This document shows positions 10,850 through 23,200 of a stretch of 64,000 bases of DNA, piece after piece (within the stretch, counting starts at the first letter, position 1; the number at the start of each line of letters is the position of its first letter). The position numbers and the translations under genes are program-made. The notes beneath the pieces are model-generated. The model was not told the DNA's origin and made no database searches. It saw nothing but the letters and a program-made list of their open reading frames with translations. The DNA lies in assembly GCA_018697195.1 (NCBI GenBank), contig CM031870.1, positions 9,570,410 to 9,634,409 of the forward strand. The letters run 5' to 3'. The stretch comes from Certhia americana. Its lineage: Eukaryota > Chordata > Aves > Passeriformes > Certhiidae.

Positions 10850-13085
10850 CGCTGTCCCGTTGCCGAGGAAAGCATTACACAGTGATGCATTTCACTGTTG
10901 TGCTTGACAAGTTTTATACGCAGATTATGTATAATTCCAGTAAAATCGCGCTGTTGTGGTATTTCATGGCAATTCTGAGTGTATTAATTCTGTATCATGC
11001 TGATAGACAATTCCCATCAATTTGATGGGTACATTAATTATGTAGAAGATTATACTGCTTTAATTTGGCCTGTCAACTTCTGAGCAATTAGGTAGTCGCA
11101 GTGCTTGGTACGTGAAAATAATAAAATAATTTTCCAAAGCACGGAAGTGTGCACCAGCTGGAGATTCGATCTGGATCTCTATTCCCGGCCACCTTAACCC
11201 ACTCACTGCTCCCTCCCTCTCTCTCCCTTGGCTGCCTGAGCACAGCCTTGTCCTCTCTTCCACCCCTAACATCACAGCCTAGGTGCTGTAAAAACGGATG
11301 TTTTCCTGATCTGAGCACAGTTCAGAGTCTCAAGGACTCCCATTTCTGACCGATTAGTTCCAAAATTTATTTGTTTTAACATACAAGTGTTTAAGTTGTT
11401 ATTTGAGGTGGTCTCACCTTGGAAATAGAAAAAAGTATCTGGTAATATTTGGAAAGATACCAGTACATCTTGCTGCTAAATCTATCTCTTTTTGAGAGAA
11501 ATATATTGCAAAGTTATCTGTTTTGGGACACAGCACTTCAACAACATCAAGTTTTTTAGAAAGAACACTTAAGGAATAAAAAACCCAAACCTGCCCCCCA
11601 AAAAAACCCCAACAAAAACCCCCCCCCCCCCCCCCCCCCAAAAAAGCACCAAACACAAACCAGTAACTGTCCACCTACAAAAAAAAACCCCAAACTCTCA
11701 AACAAAGCAAAAAGAAAACCTCCACCAAAACAAACAAACAAAAAATACCCTAGAAAAAAATCTGAAAATACCTTTAGTTAAGGTCTTTGATGAGCTTTCA
11801 AGCATATGTACCTCAAGTAAAAGCTCAAGACCACTGGAAACTTGTATAGCTCCTGCACTTACTGCTCTGTAATTACCTTCCATGGGAAACTAATGAACAA
11901 AATGCTGTTTGGAAGTGGAGTCAAATGTTTAAGCAAATTCAGATGTCTGTGGTAGGAGAAACTGGCCAGCAAGACATACATGAGAAGTTTATACTGTACC
12001 TTGACCTTGAAAAAACTAGCTTGGTGTGAGACCACAGCTCAGTACAGCACTTTAGGTCTGTGCTTCCTGTCCAACATATGGATTAGATTCACTGACGTCA
12101 GCAAGACTTTCCACATTTTAAATGGAGGTACGTGTCCAAATATTTTTCTTTTGGGTCCAACAGATCATTCCCTATTCCCAAGGTTATATGGAACGTTCCC
12201 CACAAAAAGCACTAAAAAGGAAAAGTGAATTCCTTCCTCAGCACCCCTCTTCCTCTGAGCCAGTGAGGGCTCCTTGTGCAGGGCTCTCTGGGTGAACAAC
12301 AGGCTTTAGTGTTTTAGGGCAGCATTTCTGGTCACTTTTGATCCAGTTCTATCCCCACATCAGGCATAATGATGGTAATACAAATTGACAAGTCCATAAG
12401 GCAATATTTACTGAAAGTGTCAATAAGTCTGCTGTCTTCCTGATGCTTTGTAAAGCAAAGTGTTTCTTCATCCTTATTCTAGCCCAAGGCCTGCCAGCCC
12501 TTCCTTGCTTTTGGAAGAGCCAAAGGAGATGAAGTTACACCAAAAATTCCTTGAGAGTAAGAAAGCATAGATGGAGCAACATATTTCCCACCTTGTGATC
12601 AAGGTGAGCAGAAATGCTTAAACATATTTTGCAGTGATGTACAATTTGAATTATGCTAAGTGAATCTGTCCCCCAAAGCAGGAGAGATGGGGAATGACAA
12701 CTCTGGTCTGCCCTTTTCTTTCTCACTTACAGCAGTGCTGTCATGAAGGTTCCCCCTGAACACCTTGTCCTTTTTGCATTGAGGCTTTCCCTCATGCCAC
12801 ACAACTACTGTGTGTTTTCTCCTTGTGGTTGTCTGTCATTATAATGACAAATATTATTAAAAGGTGTGTGTTAAATACTTTTTTTCAGTGAACTCACACT
12901 AGAGGCCAGTGGAGACTCAGATGGTAGAGCAGCTCCCTCTAGCCAAAATTACAGCACTGAGCATTCTCAAGTCACTGTAAATGCCAGCAAACTCTTACAT
13001 GAAGCATTATAGGAAGCTAATAAGAAAACAATTTATTATTTAGCACAACAGCATTAAATGTGGTTTAGGTTAAGGTCTTTCCCCT
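10850..13085. other. Intergenic sequence upstream of NUBP1, no gene supported
   Basis: AT-rich apart from a low-complexity A/C tract at about 11580-11750. An in-frame open stretch at about 11850-12030 (+) and another after a TTTTTTTCAG acceptor at 12889 (open to about 13012) have coding-like composition, but neither matches a family I know. They could be further pieces of the decayed tektin gene or chance. Confidence 0.5.
11580..11750. repeat. A/C-rich low-complexity tract with C21 run
   Basis: A C21 homopolymer (11619-11639) is embedded in repeated blocks of C and A. The minus strand is therefore G/T-rich and yields glycine/phenylalanine-rich shadow frames. It could form a G-quadruplex on the minus strand and is a likely place for sequencing error. 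Confidence 0.85.
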
Positions 13086-13094
13086 TCTCAGCAG

Positions 13095-13239
13095 GGGAGA
13101 AAAGAGATGCACAGATGACCTGGAGCAGGATCTTTCTGAGAAAACTCAGGTCCATTTTATTAATGAGAAGTGCTTTAACCTGAGGAACACATTAGACAGC
13201 ATCAACAGAATGGAAAAAGCAGCTGAGACTACAGCAGTG
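13095..13239 (+). pseudogene. TEKT5: TEKT5 relic exon (decayed tektin-5)
   Basis: The frame from 13120 reads L-E-Q-D-L-S-E-K and later I-N-EKCFNLRNT-L-D-S-I, then M-E-K, matching the tektin segment that in human TEKT5 reads L-E-R-D-L-E-D-K and D-EKCFNLRNT-S-D-C-I. Tektins are filament proteins of ciliary and sperm-flagellar doublet microtubules. Signs of decay: R-D-A-Q (13103-13114), which precedes this in human, is in a different frame, implying a one-base deletion in 13115-13119; three residues are missing before M-E-K; the expected donor is GTTACT; no other tektin exon was found. A CCCCTTCTCAGCAG acceptor remains. The position and orientation (head to head with NUBP1) match human TEKT5. 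The call as a tektin is strong; TEKT5 rests on synteny and the F of EKCFNLRNT; the pseudogene status is inferred. Confidence 0.72.
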
Positions 13240-13564
13240 GTTACTGTAGCCTTCCCTTTGCGTCCTCCCTGCTGTAGTAGGAGCCTGTCTGAGCACAGGC
13301 CCTCCCATTACATTTGAGAATAATGTAGGAAAAAGTGGCTTCTCCATCCCAGGCCCTGCTTTCCCTCCGTGTGAGAGCCTCTCCCATCAATTATTCCCTG
13401 ACTGCTCCCAGTGGCCGCTGCTGGAGTGCAGTAGTGGCACTTGAGCAGCGCTGTGCACTGAGCTTGGTTTCTCAAAGACAGCTGAGCTGTGCTGGCTCCT
13501 CACCCTCCAGTGACCCTCTGGTTTTGATTTACACTGTTCTGAGCCTTTCAGGTTACAAACCCAC

Positions 13565-13616
13565 ATCAAATCAAATCAAATCAAATCAAATCAAATCAAA
13601 TCAAATCAAATCAAAA
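13565..13616 (+). repeat. (ATCAA)n pentanucleotide microsatellite
   Basis: About ten perfect copies of ATCAA in a row. The longest pentanucleotide array in the window. Confidence 0.97.
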
Positions 13617-13619
13617 TCC

Positions 13620-16600
13620 AGCTGAGGTAGGAGCAATGCAGCAAAAAGCACACCAGTGTCTGCCACAGACTTCATGTACTGTCTTTGAAAGAGCTGGGGT
13701 TGTTGGGACCTTAGTGCATTTGGCACAGCCTTAATGTTACAGACTGACAGAAAATTACTGAACTAAAGTGCCCCATTTGTATGCAGTTTTAAAAACTGTT
13801 GATTATTAGCAATGCAAGAGCAGTAGTAGCAGCAGAGCAGTTTGCAATAGAGGGCAGCGTCTCTGTGCCAATGCCTGGTCAGTTCCCTTATCACTGACAC
13901 AGCAGGACTCTAATGGTCAATGTACTTCACAATCTCTGATGAGAATGGCTATGTCTTGTGGGAAGGAGGAAAAACAATTGATATTATTTGTTTACTTATG
14001 TTCTGTTTTTCATTAAAATATCACCTCATTCACTACTGAAATGAGGGCATATCTGATGGCAACTAGACAAGTATTCTGCTAACTCTAGTACCACTACCTA
14101 CTTTTAGGATTAGCAATGAATAAAATTATTCTTGTCAGCTCTAGTAAAAAGCAGATTCATGTGGATAAGTTTTGCCGACCTTTTCCTTTCTCACCATCCA
14201 TTATCCAAAAACCTGACATTCTTCATTAAAGTTTTCCTGAAACCATTTGGCAGTCTGAGACATATCTGCAGCGCTCAGGAGCAGAGCAAGTGCTTTCTGC
14301 TTCAACAGACCCAGACTGATAAATTACAGTCTGAAAAAGCAATGTTAAAGAACAGATTAAGTACTAAGTATTTCAGATAGTCAAGATGGAAACCTGCTTA
14401 GAAATTTAATTTTCTGATGAGAAAATGAATATAATCTATCAGATCATAGAGAAGAGGAAAGAACCCCAACCCCAAATAAAAATACAGAAAATAGACGGAG
14501 ATTGTCTGGCTCACTACCTATAAGCACTGCCAGCTCAGATTCAGTACACTGATTTATATACTTTTCTATTGTATCAGGCTAGTTACCTGAAGCTTTTCAG
14601 AGCAGCTGCCTAAATAAGTGTGCAGCACTAAGGATTCCTAAATAACTTAGGAAGGTCCGTACTTCAGTTTGGAGACTGGAATACCCTAAAAATCACTGAA
14701 AAAAAGGCTACTGAGAAAACATCAGTGAAAAAAACCAAAACAAACCTTTTCTTTTTGCATCCTTTAATATTTACTCTCAGTGTTCAATTAAAATCTAGAG
14801 TAAATGTGAAACTCAAAAAATAGTGACTTAGACCTGCAAAGTTTAATGTGCAGGCCTAATTCTTAGTTTTGTGTGGAGAAAGAAGACTAAATGCAGACAG
14901 ATATTTGCCTCAGCCTTTCAATTTGGTGAGTAAAATACATGTACTTTTCATAGAATATATTAAACACTTGGGTAAAGAGAGGGGTGATCTAGCAGGCAAA
15001 GCAGGGCATTAAAAAATGGTGAATTCAAGTCCCAAGGCAGTAGCTTATACTACATCAGCAGTTTTGAAACCAGGGGCTCAGGCTACAAGTTATTTGAAAA
15101 CCCTGGTGAGTGTTTCAGCTCCTGAGTATTTCCACTCAGCTCTCTGAGAATGCATTTAGAAACAGCTTCATTGTGTTGGGGACTTTTCATCTCTGGGATG
15201 TGAAAAAGCAATTTATTATATCAATATAGGAGGGAATTTGACTCTCATTTTCTTTTTTGCCCATATTTTTACTCTCTACTGGAAGAGCCTACAGTATTTT
15301 GTTTTAGTAGCTTACTCCTCAGAATGTGTCTATGATATGACAGTAAAACTAGTCAGGTTAAAATTAATTTCAGATTCCAGATCTAGATTATGCTTGCAGT
15401 CTAAATATTGCAAGTTATCGTAGTACTTTGAAATAATGTGGCATATATCATAAAATTAATTGTGAAATCAGCCATGAGTACACTACTTATTCAGTCAAAT
15501 ATAATATCAACAAATGTTAAATTTTACATAATAATTTATGCAAAATATGGAAACAAAAGTGGAAAATATTTAGCAAAACTGACTAAGAAGCAAAATATTA
15601 AAGGAATTTAAAAATGAGAAAGAACAAGTATGCTCCTCCCACTACATTACCTGGCTGCTGCTTTTTGCATTCAGATAATTCAGTGAACTGACCTCAGAAC
15701 CAACAAAGAAACAGAGCCAGGCTGCAGCATTTTAGAAGTGCTTTTGTTGTACATAAGCCTACCCTAAGCACATAATAGAACGTGAATGACTGCTCTCAGT
15801 CATTCTATTTCTATACACATCTCATTGTATCCAGCTATCAAAAATCACATCCTGGTGGAACGAGAGTGCAGCAGGAGCAGTTTTCTCCATGCCTCAAGAA
15901 CACCACAGCACAAAACTTTCCTTGTGTCCTGGAAGGGAAAGTTTCCGTCAGGGCAGCTGCTGGGCCAGTGCCTCCCCATGCTCTTGTAGGAACATGCTGC
16001 TTAGCAGTTGTTGAGTTTGCTTCCTGCCTTTGGAGGTCATCCAGAAATGACGTGGGCTGGTGCAATGCTGTCTGGTGATCCTTCCCACCAATCTGTTCCT
16101 GTATAGCAAATTATCTAAACCACTCCAGCCAATGTGTGGTCACAGTGAGTAATCGAAAATCGTTTGAACAAAGCTTCTGTGATGCATTGGAGGTAGTTCC
16201 CCTGAGGCCATTTTTCTTTGTATGACTTAAATGTCAGTGCTTTTTTAAAAAAATAAAATAAAATTTCAAGAACACACAATGAACCTAACCCACATCCACT
16301 TATATGTAGCCAGGCAAGGCTTAAAGATGCATGCATCTTTACATGTTTCAATTCTGAGTTCACAGCCATGTTTAAATAATATTTTTTTTTAGTGAATGAA
16401 TGAATGAGGAGTTGGCTCTGTAGCACTAAACAGTTTCCTTGGTTCTGTATAATGTGCTTACATATATCTTCTTCCAGAAAACATTAATTTCATCCTCTTC
16501 TCTAACTTCATTAGAAATAATTCAGTGTAAGAGAGCCTGTAACTTATCCCCATTCCCCAAATCAATTAAATTCATAGATTCATAATCACAGGCCAGGCAG

Positions 16601-16745
16601 TATCAGCATGGTAACTGCATTATACACTTACTATAACACAAGCAAGTGTGTAACCTGTAGCATCGCTCTGGGAGTTGGTTTCAGTGTCCTGGTTCATTGT
16701 TAACCAAGTGCTCTGGATTGTTTTAATTGCATTGTTTCATTGTTA
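13620..16745. other. Intergenic or intronic sequence, no gene supported
   Basis: AT-rich, no recognisable repeat family. A segment at 14272-14380 follows a CATATCTGCAG acceptor-like site and reads as a glutamine/lysine-rich, coiled-coil-like peptide to a TAG. It could be a remnant of a tektin-like coiled coil, but the similarity is too weak to call. A good GTGAGT donor occurs at about 14925 with a short open frame before it. Confidence 0.4.
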
Positions 16746-16746
16746 G

Positions 16747-16931
16747 ATTTGCTTCATGAAGATGAATCACCATTTCCAGCTGTTGTCCAAGAAAGAAAGT
16801 GTTATTACCAATACAGACCAAAGGCTGAACCACAAAGGCTCTACTCAGAATCGGAACTGCGGGAAGTTTTCTGTTCCTCTAGAAGCAGAAAACTGATAAT
16901 CCATTCAATACTTTCTGAAACTGAGACATAA
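16747..16931 (+). CDS. Possible terminal coding exon of an unrecognised gene
   Basis: After an acceptor-like TTTCATTGTTAG the frame is open for about 60 codons to TAA at 16929-16931. It has coding-like composition: acidic start L-L-H-E-D-E, then Y-Y-Q-Y-R-P-K, then R-L-Y-S-E-S-E-L-R-E-V-F and S-R-S-R-K-L-I-I-H-S. I do not recognise the protein. It is not a tektin, EMP2 or any other neighbour I expected from synteny. No upstream exon can be linked with confidence; 14272-14380 is a candidate, but its donor would be poor. It may be the last exon of a small avian gene, a relic, or a chance frame. Confidence 0.3.
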
Positions 16932-16949
16932 CTGTGCCCAGTTCTTACT

Positions 16950-18700
16950 TGGCTAAGAAACATGCTGCTTTGTTTCATTGTTTTTACTTTGAATTATACT
17001 TTTTTATTGAAAAGCAATGAATGTGTTTACAATGTGCCTTCAGTTTTAAGTAGCATTAATGTAAGAGGCAAATATCCTCACCAGTCCCCACAACGGATCC
17101 ACACCACAGCAGGCTTTGACTCCTTTGCAGGCATCAAGGCATAGCATGGGAAACATGGCTGTGCTGACAGAAGGTGTCACATAAATACAGGAAAGGAGGA
17201 CCTTGCTGAGCAGTGGGTGACCTCTGAAAGCACTGGAGATTCTTTTCCTCACAGCCTTGGTACATCCCCACAGTCTGCTGGCTTTGGTTAGCAATGAAGG
17301 GAGCCAGTGGGAACAATAGGTAGGACTGACAGGCTAGTAAACCTCTCCCTGACCCACATCTACTCACCAGTGCTGTCTGGGAGCTAGACCTCACCTTTGC
17401 AATGGACAAGTGAACACACAACATAAAATAATCAAGTCCTGACAACAGCCCAGGTTACTCAAACTTTGCTTTTGAGCAGCAGAAAACCCAAATCCTTGGT
17501 GTTCTCAGGGAAAAAGAAGGACCTTGGCTTGGTATATAATCAATATTTAATGTCATTAAGTCTCTTTCAGTAACCAGTAAAATTGTAGACAAGATACAAA
17601 CAATATTTCCAACAACGCTCTTGTATCATAAGCAGTTCCTCTGCAAAGCAAGTAGCTACCAAACTGCAGTGAATTACCAACATTAATATTTCCTCTAAAT
17701 CACAGCTAGCTTATCTGATTAAAAAGGAACTACTGCAGAATTAAATTATAAGGAGAAATTTAGTGCCATTATCTTCACTTTCTTCCATTCTATGTTCTCT
17801 CCACTCCAAACCAGATTTCTTCTCATCATAAAAACCTACTTATAGAAGATAAAACCAGCAGATATTGTAACAAATAATAGAACTGTCTTTGAAATCAAGG
17901 GTGCAATGAATTGCATCGTCTTCCATCCACAAGCAGGTGTTTATCAGTGTTTCATCCCAGCTGTTTCAGTTGGAGTTGGCTTATCTCTCTAAGAAAATAA
18001 CTATGTATCTGGCAAATTAGATAAGTAAGAAATTAACTTAAACAGAAATAAACCTTAACAAAAGGAATTTAATAGAAGTCAGCTCTAACAAGATTCTAAA
18101 TTTAAAGAGCTTAAATTTAGCATTATTTAAATCTGACAATATTAGACTGTAATTTTGCTTCATCCTAGCAACACTTAATTTGCATTAAATTAAATAGAAC
18201 AGAGTTAAAAGTAATATTTTTAAAAGTTATAAATAGTATAAGGTGTAACACTACCAATACAAAAAGGTACTGATAACTTAAAGAATCCCCGATAAGAACA
18301 GGATGATTTTACTGAAGGAATTAAAAGCACAACAAGTGTGTCCTAATTTCATGCAATTTAATCTTGGAGGAAAAAAAACCTCATGGTAGTCATGAATTTC
18401 CTGTAAACATAGCTGAACCGTTCCAATATTAGGGTCAATTTGAATTAGAACTTGAAGCACAAGACAACCCTGCCTGCCTGTGCAGTAAATGCCTTCACGA
18501 GCCAATTAGTTCAAAAATCCAGAAAACTGCTGTAGATAAAATTCAAGGTTATAGGGCTTAGTTAAGAGTTTAAAATTGATTGCTGCAAATAATCTTGGGT
18601 ATAGAAATTTCTAATTGTTATGGTAGAAGCCAACAGCATGATAACAGTATTAACGGTACACACAGCTAGTTTTGAATTCCTCCAGCGAAAACTGTAAAAC
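16950..18700. other. Non-coding sequence, nothing identified
   Basis: AT-rich sequence with short random open frames only. No repeat family or conserved exon was recognised. Confidence 0.5.
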
Positions 18701-18714
18701 GGTGAAATTCATAA

Positions 18715-19896
18715 TTCACGAAGAAGGCAAAGTTAACTTTGAAAACTCACATTGAGAAAAACCTGACACACTGCCGTGCTTTAGCGGGGAGGCTGAGGCC
18801 ACCCTGGAGAGGGGAACCCTCTGGGAACCCACGGGAAAACCCAGGAGTGTGCCAGAAAAAGCGGGGGGCTGTGCCCACCGGGCACTGCAATCACAAGTGC
18901 CAAGCCAGCTGAGGGGAAGGAAGGGCGCTGCCCACCGGAGAAAGAAAACTCTGGCCGCCGCCATCCCAGGGAAGGAAAACCCAAACTTTGCTGTACTGCA
19001 TCTGCATCCTTAGGTGTTAGAAACACTAAAAAAACAGACACAGAAAAACCCGAGTAAATTCAAATTGCCTGGGCTTCTCTCCCCCGGCACCGCAGCCAGC
19101 TAGGAGCCACCCTGGCTCCCATGGCAGGAAACAGACTGCCCGAGGTAAAAGCCAAATCTTTTGTTCTTAATGAAGTATTTTACAAAGAGAAACAGTCACA
19201 GACTGGGCTACGTAACAGTGAAAGGACTTTCCTAGACCCATCTCTTTCCGAACTGCGTGGCACGGGCAGCCCAGCAGAGTACCCACCCCGCCGATGCCAC
19301 CGAGCCCTGTGGGTGTGAGCAGCTCGCCCGTGAGGAAGAGGAAAATCTCTGTGTCTGCCTGGGAAAACTCTGCACAGCCGGAATGGTGGGGGGTTGCCGT
19401 GCACGCTCCCGGCTCCGCCACTCCCTCTCTGTTCCATCTCCAGTTCTTTCTTGTCCTGTTCTGCCTTCCATTCTTTTGAAGTCTCATAAAGCAATCTCCA
19501 GGTAGTAGCCAAATCCGCAGCTGTTTTTTCTCACTTTAATACCATATCCCACAGTCTTTCCCCAACCTCTTTCCATGCTCTGACACTAAATGCAGTAACT
19601 GCATTAGTCTCAAAATTTTGACTTTGCCCAAAGTAGCATGCTGCGAAGGGAATAATCTGAAGTTTTAACACATTTTCTTTCCAACAAAGATTTTCATATA
19701 GATGAAAGAGTCTGTTCTTTGCTTGGTAAGTTATTTCCCATTATGTCCTCAGCAGCTCACTTGGACCATCGTCACCCCAGATGTCAAAGACAGGTCCGGA
19801 CCGCAGCTTCTCCTGCTGCTCTCCAGCTCCGCTGGGCCCGTCCCCACTGCGCTTCGCCTCGCGGTTCAATTGCACATCATGTCGGACGCCACCAGA
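18715..19896 (-). mobile_element. Internal fragment of an endogenous retrovirus (truncated)
   Basis: This GC-richer segment lies directly downstream, on the minus strand, of the LTR at 19897-20290. It begins with a probable primer binding site at 19877-19894 (starts TGGTGGCGTCCGAC, resembling the tRNA-Trp-type site of avian retroviruses with changes). An untranslated leader follows, then at about 19545-19700 a short stretch that reads like the start of a gag-like frame, ending at a stop. The remaining frames are open only in pieces, and no protease, polymerase or envelope region was seen. There is no second LTR. The right boundary is secure; the left one (about 18.7 kb) is placed where GC content drops, and part of the segment may be unrelated sequence. 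Confidence 0.5.
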
Positions 19897-20290
19897 TGTC
19901 ATTGTCGGGACGGACATGACATATAGAGAGTGATGATTAAAAGGCTTCAAAAGGCAACTTTTATTATGGCCACGTATTCCCTGTTTACACATTCTTTCAC
20001 TAAAGCATGCACTTCACTCATTGGTTACAATAAGATGGCTCATCATGTTCATTGGTACAAGGCATTCTTCATTACTGTTGAGGGAAAGCATTTACAAAAA
20101 TTTTCAACCCAGATATTTGTTGTATTTTCTACCCACAGGTGTCCTTTGTTTATCTCTGTTCCCTCAGTTTCCATGTTAATGACCTTGCTTTCTCTTCACG
20201 GATAAACGCGAATCTTACCAATTTTTTCTCCTGTCAGCTCATTCTCTTGGTTTACAGACCAGCTGTTAACCCCTTCCACAAAATTTAACA
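19897..20290 (-). mobile_element. Endogenous retrovirus 5' LTR
   Basis: On the minus strand it begins TGTTAAATTT and ends AATGACA, so it has TG...CA ends. Two bases later comes the probable primer binding site. Inside are a CCAAT-like ACCAATGA motif and a poly(A) signal AATAAA (19960-19965) about 60 bases before the end, as expected of U3-R-U5. Length is 394 bp. The partner 3' LTR is missing, so target duplications could not be checked. Confidence 0.68.
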
Positions 20291-20299
20291 TCAAGCTTC

Positions 20300-23200
20300 T
20301 TTCCTTTAAATAACCTCATATTCTCGGCTGTAGATGCTACTAATTTAAAAAGAATTAGCAGAATTATTTTAAGAGAATAAGACCATGACAAAATACAGGA
20401 ACAGACGTTCCAAAAGTACCCTGAAATTGTCCTTCAGTTGGTCAGTCAAGACTGCTCACCTTTCTGGTTTTCGTTTGAGCTCTACATTGTGAGGAAGACA
20501 GGAGAAGGATGGAATGGGCTTTGAGAGGTGACTTTTATAGATGGCAGCTGAAACACATTAAGTGTTAATCATAGTAAAGATTTAGAGGAAGAGCTAGTTG
20601 GTAAAGAATCCTGGCTGTTTTGGACAAAATGCTGTTATTTGTATTTCTTCCTGGATTTACTCATTCATTTACAGAATAAGTGGCACACTACAGTTCTAGT
20701 AATTGAGCAGTTTCCTACCACCTCAGGATCCTCTCTACATGGCAGCTGTAGGAACACACAAAATGCATTTTGCACTGGACAGAAGCTATATCCAAAACAA
20801 TGATAGATTTGAAAGTCTCCTGAATAAACTGTCTCTGTTCCTTATCCTTTGTTTTGTGTGGGTGGTGGCTTAATCAGGCTACCAACACAAGTGCCCTTGC
20901 AGGGGTAGCTGGGCTGCACGGTGTGGACATGTTCCTGTGGTCAGCTTGTCACAGCATGGCTGACAGGCAGATTCTCCTTCAGCTAAAAATCAGCATTTCT
21001 GGGCTATTGGGTAAAACCATTCACACAGCAACAAAGTCTATAAAGATTTTAAATAATAGGAAATCATGTTGGAACACAAAATCGGAAAGTGACAGCCAGG
21101 CTTCCTTCTGGTACTCATTAAACCCATCTCTCACAGACCACGTTGCATCTTGATTTTTCCCAGGATGATGCCACAGTCAGGTTGTATTTGGCTATGAAGA
21201 GGGTAGGCTGCTCCATCCAGCATTGTAATGCTAAGTGGTGGCTTTCTGGGATTAAGTTTTCTGAATGTAGGGAAATTTCCAGAAGTTACTGAGTTTTGTA
21301 TTGCAATATTTGACTGCAGAGCAATTCAAGGGGTTCTGGTGATGTGTTGCTGGATACAGGAGGAGATCTGTTTCTGCAGACTTCACAGTGATCTGGTTTG
21401 AATTACCAGTCCTACCTTGCTGTTTCTTGCTCAGAAACACTTCACAACAAACTTCTATCACAGAACCTGCCCTGGGACATGACTTCAGGGAGGAGTGAGG
21501 AATCTCACCGCTTTGTTTTCCAGCAGGGAAGATTGTTTCCACTGGTAACATTGTTCTCCCTCTCTATGCCTTTGTATGGAGGCAAGGGAGATTTTATCAC
21601 TTGCTTTTGTTACTACCAAACTGTGGAATAAAGTACTTTATTTGCATTTCATATACTATTTTTATAGTATGTGAATAATAATATTTGTGTTAAGCTGTTA
21701 AATATTGACAATAGTCCCACCCTATTTATCAAATAATGACAGCTGACCAAGCAAAGGAGTAAAAATTATTTGGAAATTTGGATCTTCTTGAAGCCTTTAA
21801 ACATATTTCTGGAAGTTGGAGGTTTTCCCAGTTCACACAGCTACTCTAATAGTTAGACATATTTTCTCTCTTCCTTATGCCAAGAACTCAATTAAGAAAT
21901 GTATAGCAGAAGGAAGGCACTTCTAAGGGACCTCACTTTTTCCCTCATTCTTAACAGAAGAAAAAAGAAGCAAAAAAAAAAATTAAATCTTTGTCTGAAA
22001 ACAATCAACAGAAGTGAAGAGCCAGCCTGAATTTGAAAATTTGGGGACTTTGGAATGGAGATCGAAGGGGTAAACAATAATTCTGAACATTACAAATTCC
22101 ATCTCCTTCCTGACTGTGCCATTGTTCAGCAATGTTCTCTCCAAAATCTTGACTCTGCTTTTGGATGGAGACATCACTTGGTACATTGTTGGTGCAAGCA
22201 ACACTGAAGTGTTTGTTTGCTCACAGTGTGAATTCCTACTCAGAGTGGCTGCCTAAAAACCCAGGGAGCCACGACAGCTTGTGCTGTTCTTGGAGAGCAT
22301 CACTTGGAGTACAGGAATTCCCTGAGATTCACCTACCAGCAGCAAGAACAAATCTTCACTGATCACTGCAAGAAAAAAAACCCCAAAACCTCTACAAAAA
22401 TCATCTTCCCTAAATATAACTGAGCAGAAGATATGAAGTGTATTATTCTAGTGAAAAGAAACTTTCAGTGGAAGTGCTCTTGTCTTTTTTAAGTGGTATC
22501 CATACATGTACCACATTTCAGTTTGTTGATGGCATACACACTCTTTTGAAAAGTAAATGGCTTTCTTTAGGCTATCAAAAAGGAGGAGATTTCACGGACT
22601 GAGGCTATAAAGCTATATAAATCCCAAAAGACTACACTTTTTGCTCCTTAGAAGCCAAGATAGATAATGCAGAAAAATCTTTTCTGCCACTGATTTACTG
22701 AGTAAACAAGTTTACACTCAGCCTCCAGAATGCAGTTAATACCAGCTGTGATGGGAAAACATCAAAGGAAACACATTTCTAATAATCATAAAGATATTAA
22801 GGCATATAAACCTTAGAATCTCTTATAACCCCCCCCAAGAGAATAAGACATTTTTTTTTTCCATGGATACCACTCCTTGTGAACTAGATTATTAATTATT
22901 GTACTTTGGAGCCACAGACATCAAGAACCCAGAACTACTGTATCTCCATGTAGAAACCCAGAAATTTAATGTGCAATTCCATAATACTTGTAGGATAAGA
23001 TCAGTTTTATAGAAAATAGCATAATGTAGAAAAAACCAAAACCTGTCCCTGCCAGTTTGAAACAATGAGATAATTTTAGTTCCAGACAAGCCATTTCCTA
23101 ACATTATCTAAACTATAGCTCATAAAAGTTTATGGACTCAAACTCCAAACAGAGTAAGAAAACAATGGCTCTCAGTATCTTCACTGATGATAACAGCAGT

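Larger units (their letters stand above)
9700..10850. promoter_or_regulatory. CpG island / NUBP1 promoter region
   Basis: Dense CpG and very high GC, in sharp contrast to the AT-rich surroundings, spanning NUBP1 exons 1-3 and about 450 bases upstream. No TATA box is seen. An ETS/GABP-type element (CGGAAGT on the minus strand, 10389-10395) lies about a dozen bases upstream of the ATG, and a GC box GGGGGCGGG lies at 10406-10414. Such islands often fire in both directions. A GTGAGT at 10625 on the plus strand could be a donor for a divergent transcript, but no coding exon was seen there. Confidence 0.8.

Noticed and set aside
11414..11741. Glycine/phenylalanine-rich frames on the minus strand
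   Set aside because: They are direct translations of the C/A low-complexity tract and C21 run.
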